From positions 6,637,501-6,701,500 of the forward strand of contig JBBMNZ010000026.1 of assembly GCA_037954325.1 (NCBI GenBank): a stretch of DNA of 64,000 nucleotides, read 5' to 3'. Origin of the DNA: Fistularia commersonii (lineage: Eukaryota; Chordata; Actinopteri; Syngnathiformes; Fistulariidae). Each line of letters begins with the position of its first letter. Position 1 is the first letter of the stretch. The notes under the pieces are model-generated. The model was not told the DNA's origin and ran no database searches. It saw only the letters and a list, made by a program, of their open reading frames with translations. Both the position numbers and the translations under genes were made by a program. Of this stretch, positions 39,694-51,900 are shown one piece after another.

Positions 39694-39810
39694 CGGTCAG
39701 GCGTCGTAACCGAGTCGATGCCTCTGTCTTTCTCTTTCTCTCCCGCTCTCTCCCTCTCTCAGGACTGACAGACTCCTCTTTGTTGGTTGTTTGGTGATGT
39801 TCTGTCCTCC
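39694..39810 (-). other. coro1c: Predicted noncoding first exon of the long coro1c transcript
   Basis: The donor CCTGACCG|GTAAGTGT ends the exon at 39694. Joined to the exon at 37834, the frame of the MGQNLDK start meets TGA three codons upstream (TGA CCG ACC AGA ATG). This supports that ATG as the start. The 5' border is estimated from the TATA-like box. Confidence 0.45.
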
Positions 39811-39833
39811 CTGAGATGAACACGCAATGGGAG

Positions 39834-39864
39834 CCTTATATTACATCCTTCCATGTGATGTCAC
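39834..39864 (-). promoter_or_regulatory. coro1c: Alternative coro1c promoter: TATA-like box, E-box and CRE-like site
   Basis: On the minus strand, in order, are TGACATCA (one base off the CRE TGACGTCA, 39864-39857), CACATG (an E-box, 39857-39852) and TATAAGG (39840-39834). They lie about 25-55 bp upstream of the predicted exon. This differs from the CpG-rich canonical promoter and suggests restricted, perhaps muscle or neural, use. The tissue is inference. Confidence 0.4.
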
Positions 39865-40097
39865 AGCACATTTGACTAATACAATGTGGAGCAATTTCTT
39901 GCCTGACTTTTCGCTATCTGAGAAGTTATCCTTATATCCACAATAAGGTTTTTTTTTGTGGGATTGTGGACATTTGGAGTTTGTGTGTGGAGTCTGATGT
40001 TTGCAGGCCTTGGTACTTGTTGTATAAACTTGTTGCCCTGATCTGGTTGAATGGGGTGACCTCTTCGGATGAGTCATGGGGTACAGGCCTGTCTCCC

Positions 40098-40260
40098 ATA
40101 TATATATATGTGCCTGATATATTATATGTATATATATATAATATATAATATATATATTATATTATACATTATATAATTTTATATTATTTTATTTATATAT
40201 ATATTATATTATATTATATATATATATATTATACACACACACACACACATATATATATAA
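40098..40260. repeat. AT-rich microsatellite, partly (CA)n
   Basis: A long stretch of TATATA and ATTATATT units ending in (AC)n and (AT)n directly beside the DNA transposon at 40261. A shorter matching tract follows that element (about 40597-40623), so the element appears to sit inside the microsatellite. Confidence 0.85.
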
Positions 40261-40594
40261 TGCTCAAAAAAATAAAGGGAACACTTAAACAAAACAATAT
40301 AACTCCAAGTCAATCACACCTGTGGGATTTTGATTCATTGATTCATTTTGACTTGTTTTAAGGACATTACATCAACGTTGGATCAGCCTATCGTGTGTTT
40401 TTCTACTTTAATTTTGGGTGTGACTCCAAATCCAGACCTCCATGGGTGAACACATTTGACTTCCATTGATCATTTTTGGGTCATTTTGTTGTCAGCACAG
40501 TCAACAATGTGAAGAACAAAGTATTTAATAAGAATATTTCATTCATTCAGATCTAGGCTGTGCTATTTTAGTGTTCCCTTCATTTTTATGAGCA
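40261..40594. mobile_element. Non-autonomous DNA transposon (MITE) with 25-bp terminal inverted repeats
   Basis: The left end TGCTCAAAAAAATAAAGGGA continues ACACT. The right end AGTGTTCCCTTCATTTTTAT continues GAGCA and is its inverted complement with a few mismatches. The 334-bp interior has no coding capacity. This end sequence is familiar from a very common teleost MITE family. The superfamily is not certain from the ends, and the true ends may extend a few bases into the flanking TA repeats. Confidence 0.85.
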
Positions 40595-41344
40595 GTGTAT
40601 ATATATATATACACACACACACAATCCAACTAAATTTATATATTTTTATATATTTAGTTGCATTGTTAGGGTGAAACAATACATCATGCAATTTTTAAGG
40701 TTGGATTTTAAATGTGAAATTATGAATCAGTGTGCAAGAAAATGCAGAATTTCACTATTATGTTAATCTATTTCTCCCATGGATGTGTTGGTTTTTTTTT
40801 TTTTTTTTTTGATAACTATCCTGTTGTTCTGAAAAATTCACTGGTTGTCAGATAAAGATGTTATTTTAACAGCATTTAGTTTCAGGAGTTGGGAAAAAAA
40901 AAGGAAAGGAAGCCGCAAGAACCAAAGATAAATTCCTGGAGGCAGTTACAGATACACGAGAAAAACCAAGATCTTTCATTTGTTTTATTCATCATTCTTT
41001 AACGGTACATGAAACGATGGAGCTTCGAACTGTATCCGTGCTTTAGTCTAATTCGCCTAGTTCCCTCTTTCACGCCCAGTCAGACACCCATTCACACACT
41101 GACAGGGAGGGCTGTCATTCGACAAGTCAAGCTGCTCATCAGGAGAAAATAGGGGTCTAGGGTTTTGCTCAAAGCCTGCAAATGTAAATGTCTAAATGTA
41201 TTCTGCTTATCCAAATAGACAAAATGGAGCAACAGTATTGGAATGCATGTGTGACCAAGATATCCATCTGGGCACACTGTGTTTTACGGTCATCCTTTCT
41301 CATCATCCGATCTTTCAAACATTTAAAAAATAAATTGTTAAAAT

Positions 41345-41898
41345 GTTCATTCATTTGTTCATAGTATATTCCGCTTCTCCAGCAGTCAGGGTAGCCTGTC
41401 CAAGATGTCATTGGGCAAGAGGTGGGGTTCACCATGGATCAATCACAGGGCCACATATACAGGACTGTCTCAGAATATTAGAATATTGTGATAAAGTTCT
41501 TTTTCTTCTGTAAGGCAATTAAAAAAACAAAAATTACTTTTTTTTTCATGATATTCTAATATTTTGAGATAGGATTTTTGAGTTTTCTTAAGATGTAGGC
41601 CATAATCAGCAATATTAAAATAGAGAAAGGTTTGCAATATTTCAGTTGATTTGTAATGAATCCAGAATGTATGACATTTTTGGTTTAGATATAGAACTTT
41701 ATCACAATATTCTAATTTTCTGAGACAGTCCTGTAGACACACAACCATCGGGTAATTTAAGGTCTCCGATTGACCTTCTCCACCTCTTTTTGTTTTTGGA
41801 CAGTGGGCAGGAAGCCATCGCAGACACAGGAAGAATATGGAGACTACAAATCAAACCAGAGACCTTCTTGCTGGGAGGCAGAGGAGCAAACCACCGTG
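41345..41898. repeat. Older teleost interspersed repeat, split by a MITE
   Basis: The two halves, 41345-41457 and 41736-41898, resemble the widespread teleost repeat that runs from 'TTCATTCATT...CCGCTTCTCC' through 'CATTGGGCAAGAGGTGGGGT' and 'CACAGGGCCACATATAGACA' to 'CAAACCACCGTG'. Removing the MITE restores CCACATATAGACACACAACC. I cannot name the repeat class with certainty. Confidence 0.6.
41458..41735. mobile_element. Tc1/mariner-like MITE with long terminal inverted repeats and TA target site
   Basis: The left end TACAGGACTGTCTCAGAA and the right end TTCTGAGACAGTCCTGTA are inverted copies. The complementarity extends over about 42 bp (both ends continue to TTGTGATAAAGTTCT) with very few mismatches, so the insertion is fairly young. 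The element is 278 bp including the flanking TA dinucleotides and has no coding capacity. It is a high-copy family in teleosts. The TA duplication points to Tc1/mariner mobilisation. Confidence 0.88.
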
Positions 41899-43299
41899 TT
41901 TTAAATGTCGTGTTAAGATGTTTAAAGGTTACTTTTTTTTTCCTCGTGGATGCTGTATGAAAACTTTCAGAGGATGAAATGAGGGATTCCAAAAAAAAAA
42001 AAACACCTCATAAATCATCAGTTGCTGTCATACCAGACATTTGAATCACTATTTGAAGCTATGATTTAAAAGGGGATTCATCTATTTGTTTTCTCAAGGC
42101 TTATAAATGCGCAACAGGAAAACAATCTTAGATTGGTGCGATCCTGGGTTAAGATCTGTGCCGTATACAAAAAAAAAGAATTACATTAGCACTAATCTCG
42201 TCACTTTTATCACCATGGAGAATGAGAATGAGCGTAACTTGCAGACCTCACATATTTTAACCTCATAGGTGTGAACGTGCGTCATGCCCATATTCGGTTC
42301 CTGTTTTCCCTCTCAAACACTGTGCGCATACCACCGTCACGCTGCTGCACTCCAGGAGCCGAGATGAAATAAGGGGAAGATGCTAAAACACTTTTCAGTG
42401 TCTGGGATAGATGGGGAGTAATTGAAACCACCCTGGTGGGTCCTGAATTGTGGGTAATTATCTCTGAAATAGCTTCAGCCCTTTTGTTTGGTTCCTCTCG
42501 CTATAGAAACGTCCAAAACAGGATATGTACCCAGATGATAAAACAAAAGCGGAGATATGACAGCCAAGAATTTACCCGCTTTAGATGAGGGGAAAGGGCC
42601 GACCCACTCGGAGGGTATGGATTGCAGGCCTCTACGTTGACAGACGGGCAGCCTGCTGTCTTCATGTTTCGGCCAACCTGATTTGTATTTTACAGTCCAC
42701 CTCTGAATTGAAGACATTCGGTTAGATGTGACTGCCCTAATTCACAGGAACACTCATGATGAATTCATCTGATTCTGCCAAATGTTCACTTTTTCTTTTC
42801 GCAGAGGACTTTTTATATTAGATATTGCTGGAAACTCCAGCGTCACATTTGATGTGCATGCTCAAGAACACCCAGACTCTTCAAATCTCTCATTCTGCTG
42901 TCACACATAAACATCTCTGGTGCTTCAGTGCTTCATCACATGCTATACAGCGTATTGGCCGTTCATTATACATTCCATTCATTATACAGACACGCACAGG
43001 CATAAAGGCTAGGAGGAACATGAGCGTGCAACTTAAGCACTTCACTGATGTCATGCAAACACAACGGCAAGTCAGATGTTATATAAACCTGGCTGTTGGC
43101 GAACCGCTTTCTTGCCAGAGTGTACGTAACAAGGGATGATGATGTAATTACATACTCACACACACGTCACAGTGAGGACACTGCAAATATCTTTTATATG
43201 ATTTAGCTTTGCCAACAACAATCTTGAACACTGATACAGTGCTTGATATACTACTTTTGTCCTCGGACAAATGTAGACTTTAAATCAGCTTGCAAGAAA

Positions 43300-44815
43300 A
43301 GTCCTAAAGCCACCCATTTTATTCAAAAGACATGTTTATTTCCATATTTACCACATACAGTACATTATTTGACCAACATAAAAAGTGCAATATGCATTCA
43401 AACTACAGCAACATACAGTACAAAAGTTACTGCATACTTAAATATAAAAAGAAAATGGTTACAAAATGTGAAGTAACCTATTGTGATCCAAGCTTTAAAA
43501 CTCATTGTATTGAGCATTAAAAGCCTAACAGCTATGAGCCAAATGACTTCTCTGAGTCTCTTCTGGTTCTCCCAAAATGTGCAAAAAGATGTGACAGCAT
43601 TTAAATACGTACATGATTGAAATGATGACTCACATTTTATACAGCCTTGATGGTTTTTCCAATTTTTTTTTTTCAACAGCCAAACAACTTTGGTCTCTTA
43701 CATTTCAAAAAGTAAAAATGTGTTAAATGTGTTGGCAAACCGTATGGATTTAAATTATTTTAAAAAAAGAAGGTATGCAAGTTAGGTTTTGTGTGTGTCG
43801 GTTTCATAAGGACTAACAGAACTGTGGTCGGAGTAAAAAAAAAAAAAAAAGGATAAGTTATATGACTCAACTGTCATAAATCCTCAATTCCTGTCACATT
43901 TGATATTTGCATTATGGTTTCAAGCCATACAGTATGACTCCTCACTCTGGTCTCCCAAGATCATTGTGGGGAATGATGAGGTCAATAACATTTATGTTAT
44001 TTTGGAAGATAGCTCATTTTGTACCAGTATTCACTCAATTAAAAAGCAGTGCAAAGGAACAACAAACTCAGAAATGAATCTGGTGTTTGTTGAAAACAGT
44101 GAGCATGCCTCTGGCTAAACAAATCCACACTCATCTCTCTTCACCTTCCACCCATTCACTCGCGTGTTCTTGTACTTCTACTTCCTCGTTTCATTGCGAC
44201 ATTAGCGAACGAAGTGAACTGAACTTCCGCTCTGTCATTCATTTCTTACAGAGTCCCACGAATGCATCTTGAGGTAATCATTTACCTTTCAAACATCTTA
44301 AAAAACAAAATGTGTGGTAAACAAATGTATTAATGCTTTGCTTTCCGTCAAACACCACCCAGCAGCTCACCTCATAGGCTACCACTTTGTACCAGACAGG
44401 TAAAAATAATTTCAGTGCCGATGGATACCGCACCACAGCTCGGTACACATCAGGTATAAACCAGCTGTGAAGTTAAAAGTTATAGACCTTCTTGTATCAT
44501 CATACATACTGCAGTCTAACACACTGTGCCTCTGGTCTCATACATAAGGCACTTGTTTGTCCATGAATCAAACCAAGTTAGCATTGAACTGATGGCTTTA
44601 CACACTTATCGGATACAGCAATAAGACTTTTACTGTGAACAGCAGTTTGAGAAACAATGTGGCAAAGGAGTGTGAGCTCCTCAGGACAGTTGGCATTTTC
44701 ATACGTTTCCTTAGACTCAACTCTTTCAAGTTCCTCGATTCTGTACAACCTGGACAGCTCCACTGTTTTAGAGATGAGTGGGTAAGTGGGGAGCCTACTG
44801 CCTCTCCCTGATGTG
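43300..44815 (-). other. ssh1: ssh1 3' untranslated region (predicted)
   Basis: It follows the ssh1 stop codon (44818-44816). Minus-strand AATAAA signals lie at 43340-43335 and 43323-43318, so cleavage near 43300 is likely. A donor-like CTAGGAG|GTGAGC (GT at about 44827-44826) lies just inside the coding end, but nothing downstream requires it. Confidence 0.55.
43997..44037 (+). repeat. 41-bp dispersed repeat, copy 1
   Basis: It matches 47345-47385 at 37 of 41 positions without gaps (shared core TTATTTTGGAAGATA). The copies lie in the ssh1 3' UTR and in an ssh1 intron. Flanks do not match, so this may be the core of a small unclassified repeat. Confidence 0.55.
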
Positions 44816-45916
44816 TCAGCTTCTGGGCTCACCTCCTAGCGCTCTCTCTGGAGTGGCCAGGTCCTTGCAGGGCCGAGGTTGAGCCGGGGTGCAAGGGGAC
44901 TCCCATTCCAGGCCGTGATCCGGCTCTGGGGACAGCGAGAGGAGCAGCAGTGTTCCTGTTTCTGAGGAGCAGGCTGAGCACAGGTCTTCGGAGGAGAAAT
45001 TTAGGCTGCCCAACTTCGCCAGGGAATTGGAGCGCTTGAGCCTTGAGGGCACAGTGAGGCCTGCCAGACGCATTCGGGTCTCAATTTCCTGCGCCCTCTG
45101 ACGTACGAGGCCAGGTTTGCCTCTCACGCTGCGCAGGCTGTCGCTGCTGGAGCTGCGGGTCAGTGTGGAGCCATGGGGTGAGGAGGTGGGTGTGAGTAAC
45201 CCGGACCCCACCACCCCCAGCAAGGCTTCGTTGGTTAGTGGCACCACCAGGGGCTCTAACCGTACTTGGCACGGAGTAGAAGATTTTGTGTAGTCCCTGG
45301 TAAAGCCAGAGAACTCTTCCTCCTCATCGGTGTGAAAGGGGCTCTTCTTGGAGATTTGGCATGCATGTAGAGGCTTCAGATAGTGCAGGCTCTCTTGGGA
45401 CAATACTGAAAGTCTCTCCAGTCTCTCCGCATGCCGACGAACCAGACCAGACCTCCGCAGTTCTAGGAGAGTCTCCTGTTGTTGGTCAAAGTAGCAAGCC
45501 ATGGCAGGTTTTCCGTCCTCCAAATCCATTCTCACCAGCTCAGGGACAGCTTCCGAGGAGAACGCGGGACGCCCTTTCTCACAAGCTTGGTTTATATCTA
45601 GCACATCGGCACTGTTCTTCACCTCGGCGAGGTACGGTGCGTCTCCCGGCTGCTCCTCTCTATGGACTAGAGATGCAGAGGGCGAGGCAGCACAATTGGC
45701 AGAATCAGACGGAGAACCACAAGAGCCTAGCAGTCCAGCTGAAGATTCGAGATCTTCAGATTCATCACGGGGTAGAGGGACTGAGGCCCCCGTGACTTCA
45801 GTAGGGCTGGGGTTAAGGCAAAGCTTTGAAATCAGAGTTGGAGTACCTTCTTTCTGCATGGATTTAGAATCCTTCCTAGACAGTGAAGTACCACCGGGGA
45901 CAAAATATGCTTTTTC
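44816..45916 (-). CDS. ssh1: ssh1 last coding exon: C-terminal tail
   Basis: It encodes 366 residues then TGA, starting EKAYFVPGG after a TTATTTAG acceptor. It holds LLELRRSGLVRRHAERLERL (like the human QKAGLVRKHTKELERL segment), TRSSSSDSLRSVRGKPGLV and KRSNSLAKLGSL, matching the regulatory phosphoserine/14-3-3 region of human SSH1. The extreme C-terminus is divergent. Confidence 0.94.
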   Translation of the reverse strand, partial: EKAYFVPGGTSLSRKDSKSMQKEGTPTLISKLCLNPSPTEVTGASVPLPRDESEDLESSAGLLGSCGSPSDSANCAASPSASLVHREEQPGDAPYLAEVKNSADVLDINQACEKGRPAFSSEAVPELVRMDLEDGKPAMACYFDQQQETLLELRRSGLVRRHAERLERLSVLSQESLHYLKPLHACQISKKSPFHTDEEEEFSGFTRDYTKSSTPCQVRLEPLVVPLTNEALLGVVGSGLLTPTSSPHGSTLTRSSSSDSLRSVRGKPGLVRQRAQEIETRMRLAGLTVPSRLKRSNSLAKLGSLNFSSEDLCSACSSETGTLLLLSLSPEPDHGLEWESPCTPAQPRPCKDLATPERALGGEPRS

Positions 45917-48900
45917 CTAAATAACAGAAAAAAGGAAAATAAATGTCAGGAGGATAATTGAACGGTGAAATTGAACATGGTCAAAAGCCCGAGCATTTCA
46001 TTTTGGTCGAGTCTTAGCATTATTTCAAACTCACATTGAGGTTATGCTGAAAGCTCAAATGATTGTTGTTATTGGAGTTTTCGTTCAAGGTTACCAGGTC
46101 CATCCCATTTCCATCTGCGTCCCCTTCCACCTCCACATCTTGTTCTTCCTCTCCTCCGCCGCCAGTTTCTCCACCCCCTCCATCATCGGGCTGCATGAGC
46201 ACCTCCATCTCTGCCTCCTCCTTTTGAACCTCTTCTTCATCCTCCTCCTCCACGGTGCTGAACTCCAAGCGGAGCCGCAGCTCCTCCAGTGGTTCAGGGC
46301 CACGGCTGCAGGTCTGTGCAGCAGTGCCCTCTGCCGTGGGCCCAAAGGGAGGCAGCGGCAGTCCTTCACGCCCATTGAAGGCTTCATCATCCAACAAAGC
46401 GTCGCGTTCCACATCCTCGATTTCTATGAAGACCTTTTCCATTCCCAGAAGAGGAGGGCCACGCACAGGTGTTGACGGCTCGCTGTCCAGCGCTGAGTCA
46501 GAGAGTCGCCGGAAATAATAGTTGTTGTAGGCGGGGTCAATCTCCAGAGCAACAGTCCTGCAAGGTGATGCACATGCAGCGCCTTTAGACAGCACCTCTT
46601 CACAGCAGGGGGACATCCCCGGCTCTGGGGTTGGGTGGTCTCCCTCCTCCCCGCCGCAACACTGTGCCGACCCCTGCTGCCCCTCTGCCATTTCGCAGTC
46701 TGCATCTGGATGCCACAGCTTGTTGTGACGCTGTTTACTGGAAATAACGGAGTACAGATGGAAAATAGAGGTCACGGAAAAAAAAAAGCGAAAAGACACA
46801 CGTGATCGTCACGCACAGAGATAGACCAGTGAACCGTACCTCGCATCGAGGATGCCCTCGTACTCCGCCAGTTGTTTCATGAAAGCTGGGTTGGGTCGCG
46901 TGATGCTCCTCTTTTCTTTAACAAAGCTGTACGCTTTTTCCAGCGACCAGTTGTATTCCTTCATGGCATAAGCGATGACGGTGGAGGCGGACCGACTGAC
47001 ACCCATCTTGCAGTGGACTAGACACTTGGAGTGGTTCTTTCTGTGGGGGGAGGATTCAAAATAGCACAGGGAGCATCTGAAATGGTGCTATTTTGACTGA
47101 ACGTTGTCAGCTCTCGGCTAATATGGACCAGATTTGACATAAATAGCAAAAAGCATGATTTTTGTTGGAATGTGGTGATATAAATCACTTGCTGCTTAAA
47201 TCAATGTTTGTGTTCATTAAATGATGTTCTTTCAAAGGATATCTTCTCAGGGGTTTTAGATTCAACTTTAAAATACTTTACAATTTGAGCATTGTACTTT
47301 ATAGCTATTCAAAAAAGAAGGCTCTAAAGACTTTAACCTTTATCTTATTTTGGAAGATAACTCGTTTAGTACCAGCATTCACTCACCTAGACATGAGCTG
47401 TTCTCACAGTCTGTGATTATACTCCCACCAAGTGGTGGAATTTGTTTTGGCATCTGAGGCACACAAACTTCAGTGCCAGTGCCCAAGATTTCATCCATGT
47501 CATGCGTATGCTGTACGTGGCGGGTACTGTTTATTCATTTTTAAAATTGAAAAAATATCCCTTAATGCTGCTGCTGGTATTTGGAATAACACCGCTTTTG
47601 CTTCTCCATGCCCTTTGTGTTTGGATGCCTTCTAAATCACTATTGACTTTTTTTTAACGGTATACATAAACACAGAAATTTTTAATTAAAATACAGCTGG
47701 TTGCTATGTAATCACAGTCATAAAACACCACTGCTTTCTTTCTGAGCACATCTGAAGGACAGTGAAGCTTTGACTAATTAGAAACCTACAAAAGAAAACA
47801 ACACCACGTGCAATGGTAACACTTAACACAAAATACTTAAGAAACTGAAGTTACGATGGCTTTACAGACGGACATATTTCAGGGAATGTTCTAGGAAATG
47901 CATCTAATGCGCTGTGCAAATGGATAAATGCATTGAAATAATTTTGAATTTTCTTTCGCAAAACCCAGACCTGCTCACTGCAAAGGAAAAGTAGAGGATG
48001 AATTTAAAGTTGGACATTTCAGGATCACACATATTTTTTTGAGCTACTTGACTGGAAACAACATGTCGCATTCCTCAGAAAACTCACTTTGCTTTTACAA
48101 TGAAGTTGTATGTGTCGTTCCAGTGAGCCAGCAGGTCAGTGGCCTCTTCATCGTAGACACGTATGTTGTGGTAACTGAATGTGCCAGGAAAGAAGTTGTC
48201 TATTTCCCTCGTGACATTGAGAATATAGCCCACGCTGAAGAGGAAACATAATGTTAATGGACATTCTTTCTTCTGAAATCTGTATTTAATTTAGTATGTT
48301 TAGCCAGAGTTTTTTGGGGTTCCTCTTTAATATGCAATAAATCACCCAGTCTCTTGCAACTCCTCCAAATTAGATGCATTCCACTCAGAGCCCTGCAAAC
48401 AGATAAAGAAAAACAATGGTTACAATGCATTTTTATTAAAGTATGCAACGACTTCTTCTCGTCCAAGATTAAATCATTTTCTTGATAGGTGGGAGTGAGG
48501 ACAGGCATTAAAAAAGTGAATATCATAGAATAAGAAACATTTATTGAGAATAAGCTATGGCATTTGTAAACCTACCAGGTAGACATGATCAAATATAAGA
48601 GTGGCTTTGTCCATCTGTCCAAGGATCAACAGCATCTCGTTATCGATGAACTCTTTGTACTCCTGAAGGTTGCAGTTCATATGTTGCTCCAACTCTGTAC
48701 GGATCTAGAAACAAATTCTTGCATTAGTTCATCAACATCACTGTGGGAGCCTTTACTTGGCTGTGGCTATTCATTATTGGTACAATCAAGTATTCTATTG
48801 ATTTTTTTAATTTACAACTGAGGGTTCTGATTATTCTATTTGGTATGCTGATGTGTGACTTTTCAAAAGATGAAAAAAAAATTATTTTAATGCAAGCAAA

Positions 48901-51900
48901 GAAATCTTGTTCTGCATCACCAAAAAATGGTTTGCATCACCCGTTTTTTAGGTGCAGAGCCACGATTTACATTTATTGTCAACATGACTAGATGGATTTT
49001 GATTTAAAATTAACAAATCAGTGAATTTGGTCAAAAAAAAAGAAAAAATACAGCTGAACTCTAAAAACATTGAGAGATAGAAAACCAAATGCAGCTGTGA
49101 CCCACTTAAATATTACTGTCAGTGGAGACACTTGTTTGGATGCTGCATATATTATGATGTACAATAAAACCAATACAATGTACAACAGCTGCTGACACCA
49201 ATATTTACCTGTTTGCAGGTGACGTTCTCCAGATCCTGGCACGTCATGATACTTCTAAGTTTGGCTTTGATAAGGCACTCTGTCCTCTCTCTCTCGGAAG
49301 GCCTATTGGAGACAATCTCTTGTTTCAATCTGACATGTTCCAATGACAATAGCTTTCACATGAAATTTGATGTGTGATTCTACTGACTGACTTGTCTGCA
49401 AATATGGTGGGTGAGTCTGGCCGCGTAGTCTCCAAGTCCTTCATGGCATTCCACTCATTGATGCAACTCTGGTCTGAAGAAATACAGCTTTCATAATAGC
49501 CCATCCAGGTGAGAGCCATTCCACCAGGAAAGTAGTTGTATCTACGGGAAACCTCGCAAGCCTTGTGCAGCACCTGGAGAGCTGACCTAGGTTGTGGTGG
49601 ATTAGAAAAATACATTTCAGTGATGAGAGTTTTTTTTTTTCCATTTGATAAAAAGACAAAATAACTGAGCTATGAAACCTGGTCATCTAAGACCATGAGC
49701 AAGTTCCTGCATGTGCCTCTTACAGCCAGCAGGTGGCGGGATTGCACAGACCTGCTCCACCAGACCGTGCAGAGTGACACACGAGTGCATCACATGCAAC
49801 CAAGAGATTTATTCTGCTGTGTCATGAAACGTTGTGGACAGTCATGATGGCACTAGAGGATTACTCACCACATCGCCTGCACTGAGACAGGTTTGAAGAC
49901 ATGAGTCCGGCCTGCCGTGTTCACAGTAAAGCCCCTGAGGTGCAAATGAAACAGATGGTTATTCTCAGGGATGGGGAATCATGTTGCATCACGTCTGTAG
50001 TGTCAGGTGTCAGATGCAGTGAGGAATAAGAGAAATGTTTGAGAGAGTTTATATGAAATAATGGCAATGCACTCTACGTCCAGAGAACAGGGTTTATATT
50101 AACACAGGAAACTCACCCATCTCCATCCAAACGGATTTTAGTGTCACTCCACAGGGGCAGCACCATGCCGATCGAACAGCATTTACTTGCAGTGGAGAAG
50201 AAAAATTGAAGACCATATGAATATATACAATATAAAATGTCTTTTGTTCTCATATGTCAAAATGCTGCACCACAACTCCATATGAAATTACTGTACATGA
50301 ACACATATACACACCCATACACACACGCTCATAAAATCAGAAATACAATTCCAAGTTTTGATTATATGACTTCCAATTGAAATGTGTGTCACAGCGTCGG
50401 CATTGAAAAATCTAACAGACTGTGCTGCATCCTCATAAAGACTTCTCTGGAGCGTAAATAACGTTAATGCTGATAGAAACAGGCGCTGCAAGGGGGTAAT
50501 AACATGTTTTACAACATATTGGTATTCATGATTAGGTAATTCTGCTGTGTTCATCATGTGCAACACCATTACCATTATAGTGAAAGATGACCCAAGTAGG
50601 TAAAATCAAGTTACATGGATAATTAAATGAATGAGGCTGTAAGTATTAATATCAATATCTAATATCAATCACTTGCACAAAATGTCAAATTTGGCCTATT
50701 AATCAGTGTAAAGAAACCGCAGCAAACCCTCCAACCGAGAGTCGTATTCTTACCAGTCTTTGTTGGTAAAGTCGATCCCGAGCAGAATGTTCTCCTCTGT
50801 GTCCTGTCGCCCACTGGTGTACACAACTACCATGTACCGCACACGATCGGACCATGCACTCTCCAGCCGAACGGCCTGCACGAGGAGAACACCATTTAAC
50901 GCAAAGCCTTTCGGTCAATATAAGATTAGGAAATCTAATACGCAACATAGTTTATTTTCCTTATATTTAAGGAGAAGCTTCTACAAATTGGACAGATTTT
51001 GCATACACATTGTCATATGTTAGTATGTAAAATGATACAGCTAATCTTACTCTGTGAATTACCCTTAAAATGTCATACTTAAAAAAAAAAATCCTGCATG
51101 CCTAAAAATTTAAAAACTATGGGTGTGTACAAGTTTAAATTCTAAGAAAAATAGATAATCCCATGCATCATCTGCCATGTCCTGGTTATATCGGAGAAAC
51201 AGGACAGGAGGCTTGACGTAATAGGTCACCTAAGTCCATTCAATGAAATCATTCAACATCATTCTAATGCAGAAATGGCAGTTTGGAAACATTTAGTAAT
51301 GCTTTCCAAAGTGTGTTCAAATCTGTTCTCATGTAAAATTTATGGCAAACACGGAAATGGTGCTAAGCACATCATAAAAAGCACTCTGAGGGATTTACTA
51401 TGCCAGGGCATTAGTCAATCTCTTGTATCTGTGTAATTTGTTAGTATGTGAATTCATTCATTCATGTCGAATCTCACCAGTTTTATCCTGTCTTCAGAGC
51501 GAAGAATGTTTATCATCACCTGTAGGTGTTGCGGTAAGTCGCCTGTGGAAGAATATCATAAAGGTAATGATTGACATTGGACAGCTGTTTGTGGGATGTG
51601 TTTATCACTCTTCAGTTAATCAAATGAAAATACCTGACTTGAAATCTAGACCACATTTCATGAACCTCTAAGGTTTCTCACCTCAGGTATGATATGCCAG
51701 TTAAACTGGATATAAAGCAGGGTGTGAGAGATCAACTACAATGACCACTTGCTGGTGTTGTGAAGACAACGTTGGTGAAGTCAGACAAAGCATGTCATCC
51801 TGGCATGCTTTAATTATACCTTGTGCCAGTGCTCTATCGTTCTTTATACTCAGGTCGAATATTATATAAGAAAGTGACAAACAAATCCTCAAAGACATTA

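Larger units (their letters stand above)
39866..43300. other. coro1c-ssh1 intergenic region
   Basis: No coding exon is recognised. The region is dominated by AT microsatellites (40098-40260), two MITE-type transposons (40261-40594 and 41458-41735) and an older teleost repeat (41345-41898). The rest is AT-rich unique-looking sequence. Confidence 0.6.

Noticed and set aside
44820..44832. Donor CTAGGAG|GTGAGC near the end of the last ssh1 exon, implying a further exon
   Set aside because: The frame runs on to TGA after eight residues at a total length (1051) matching human SSH1. The downstream 84-codon frame starting at 44832 has no similarity, and polyadenylation signals follow.
45361..45920. 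Plus-strand frames opposite the last ssh1 exon
   Set aside because: Antisense shadows of a well-supported coding exon.
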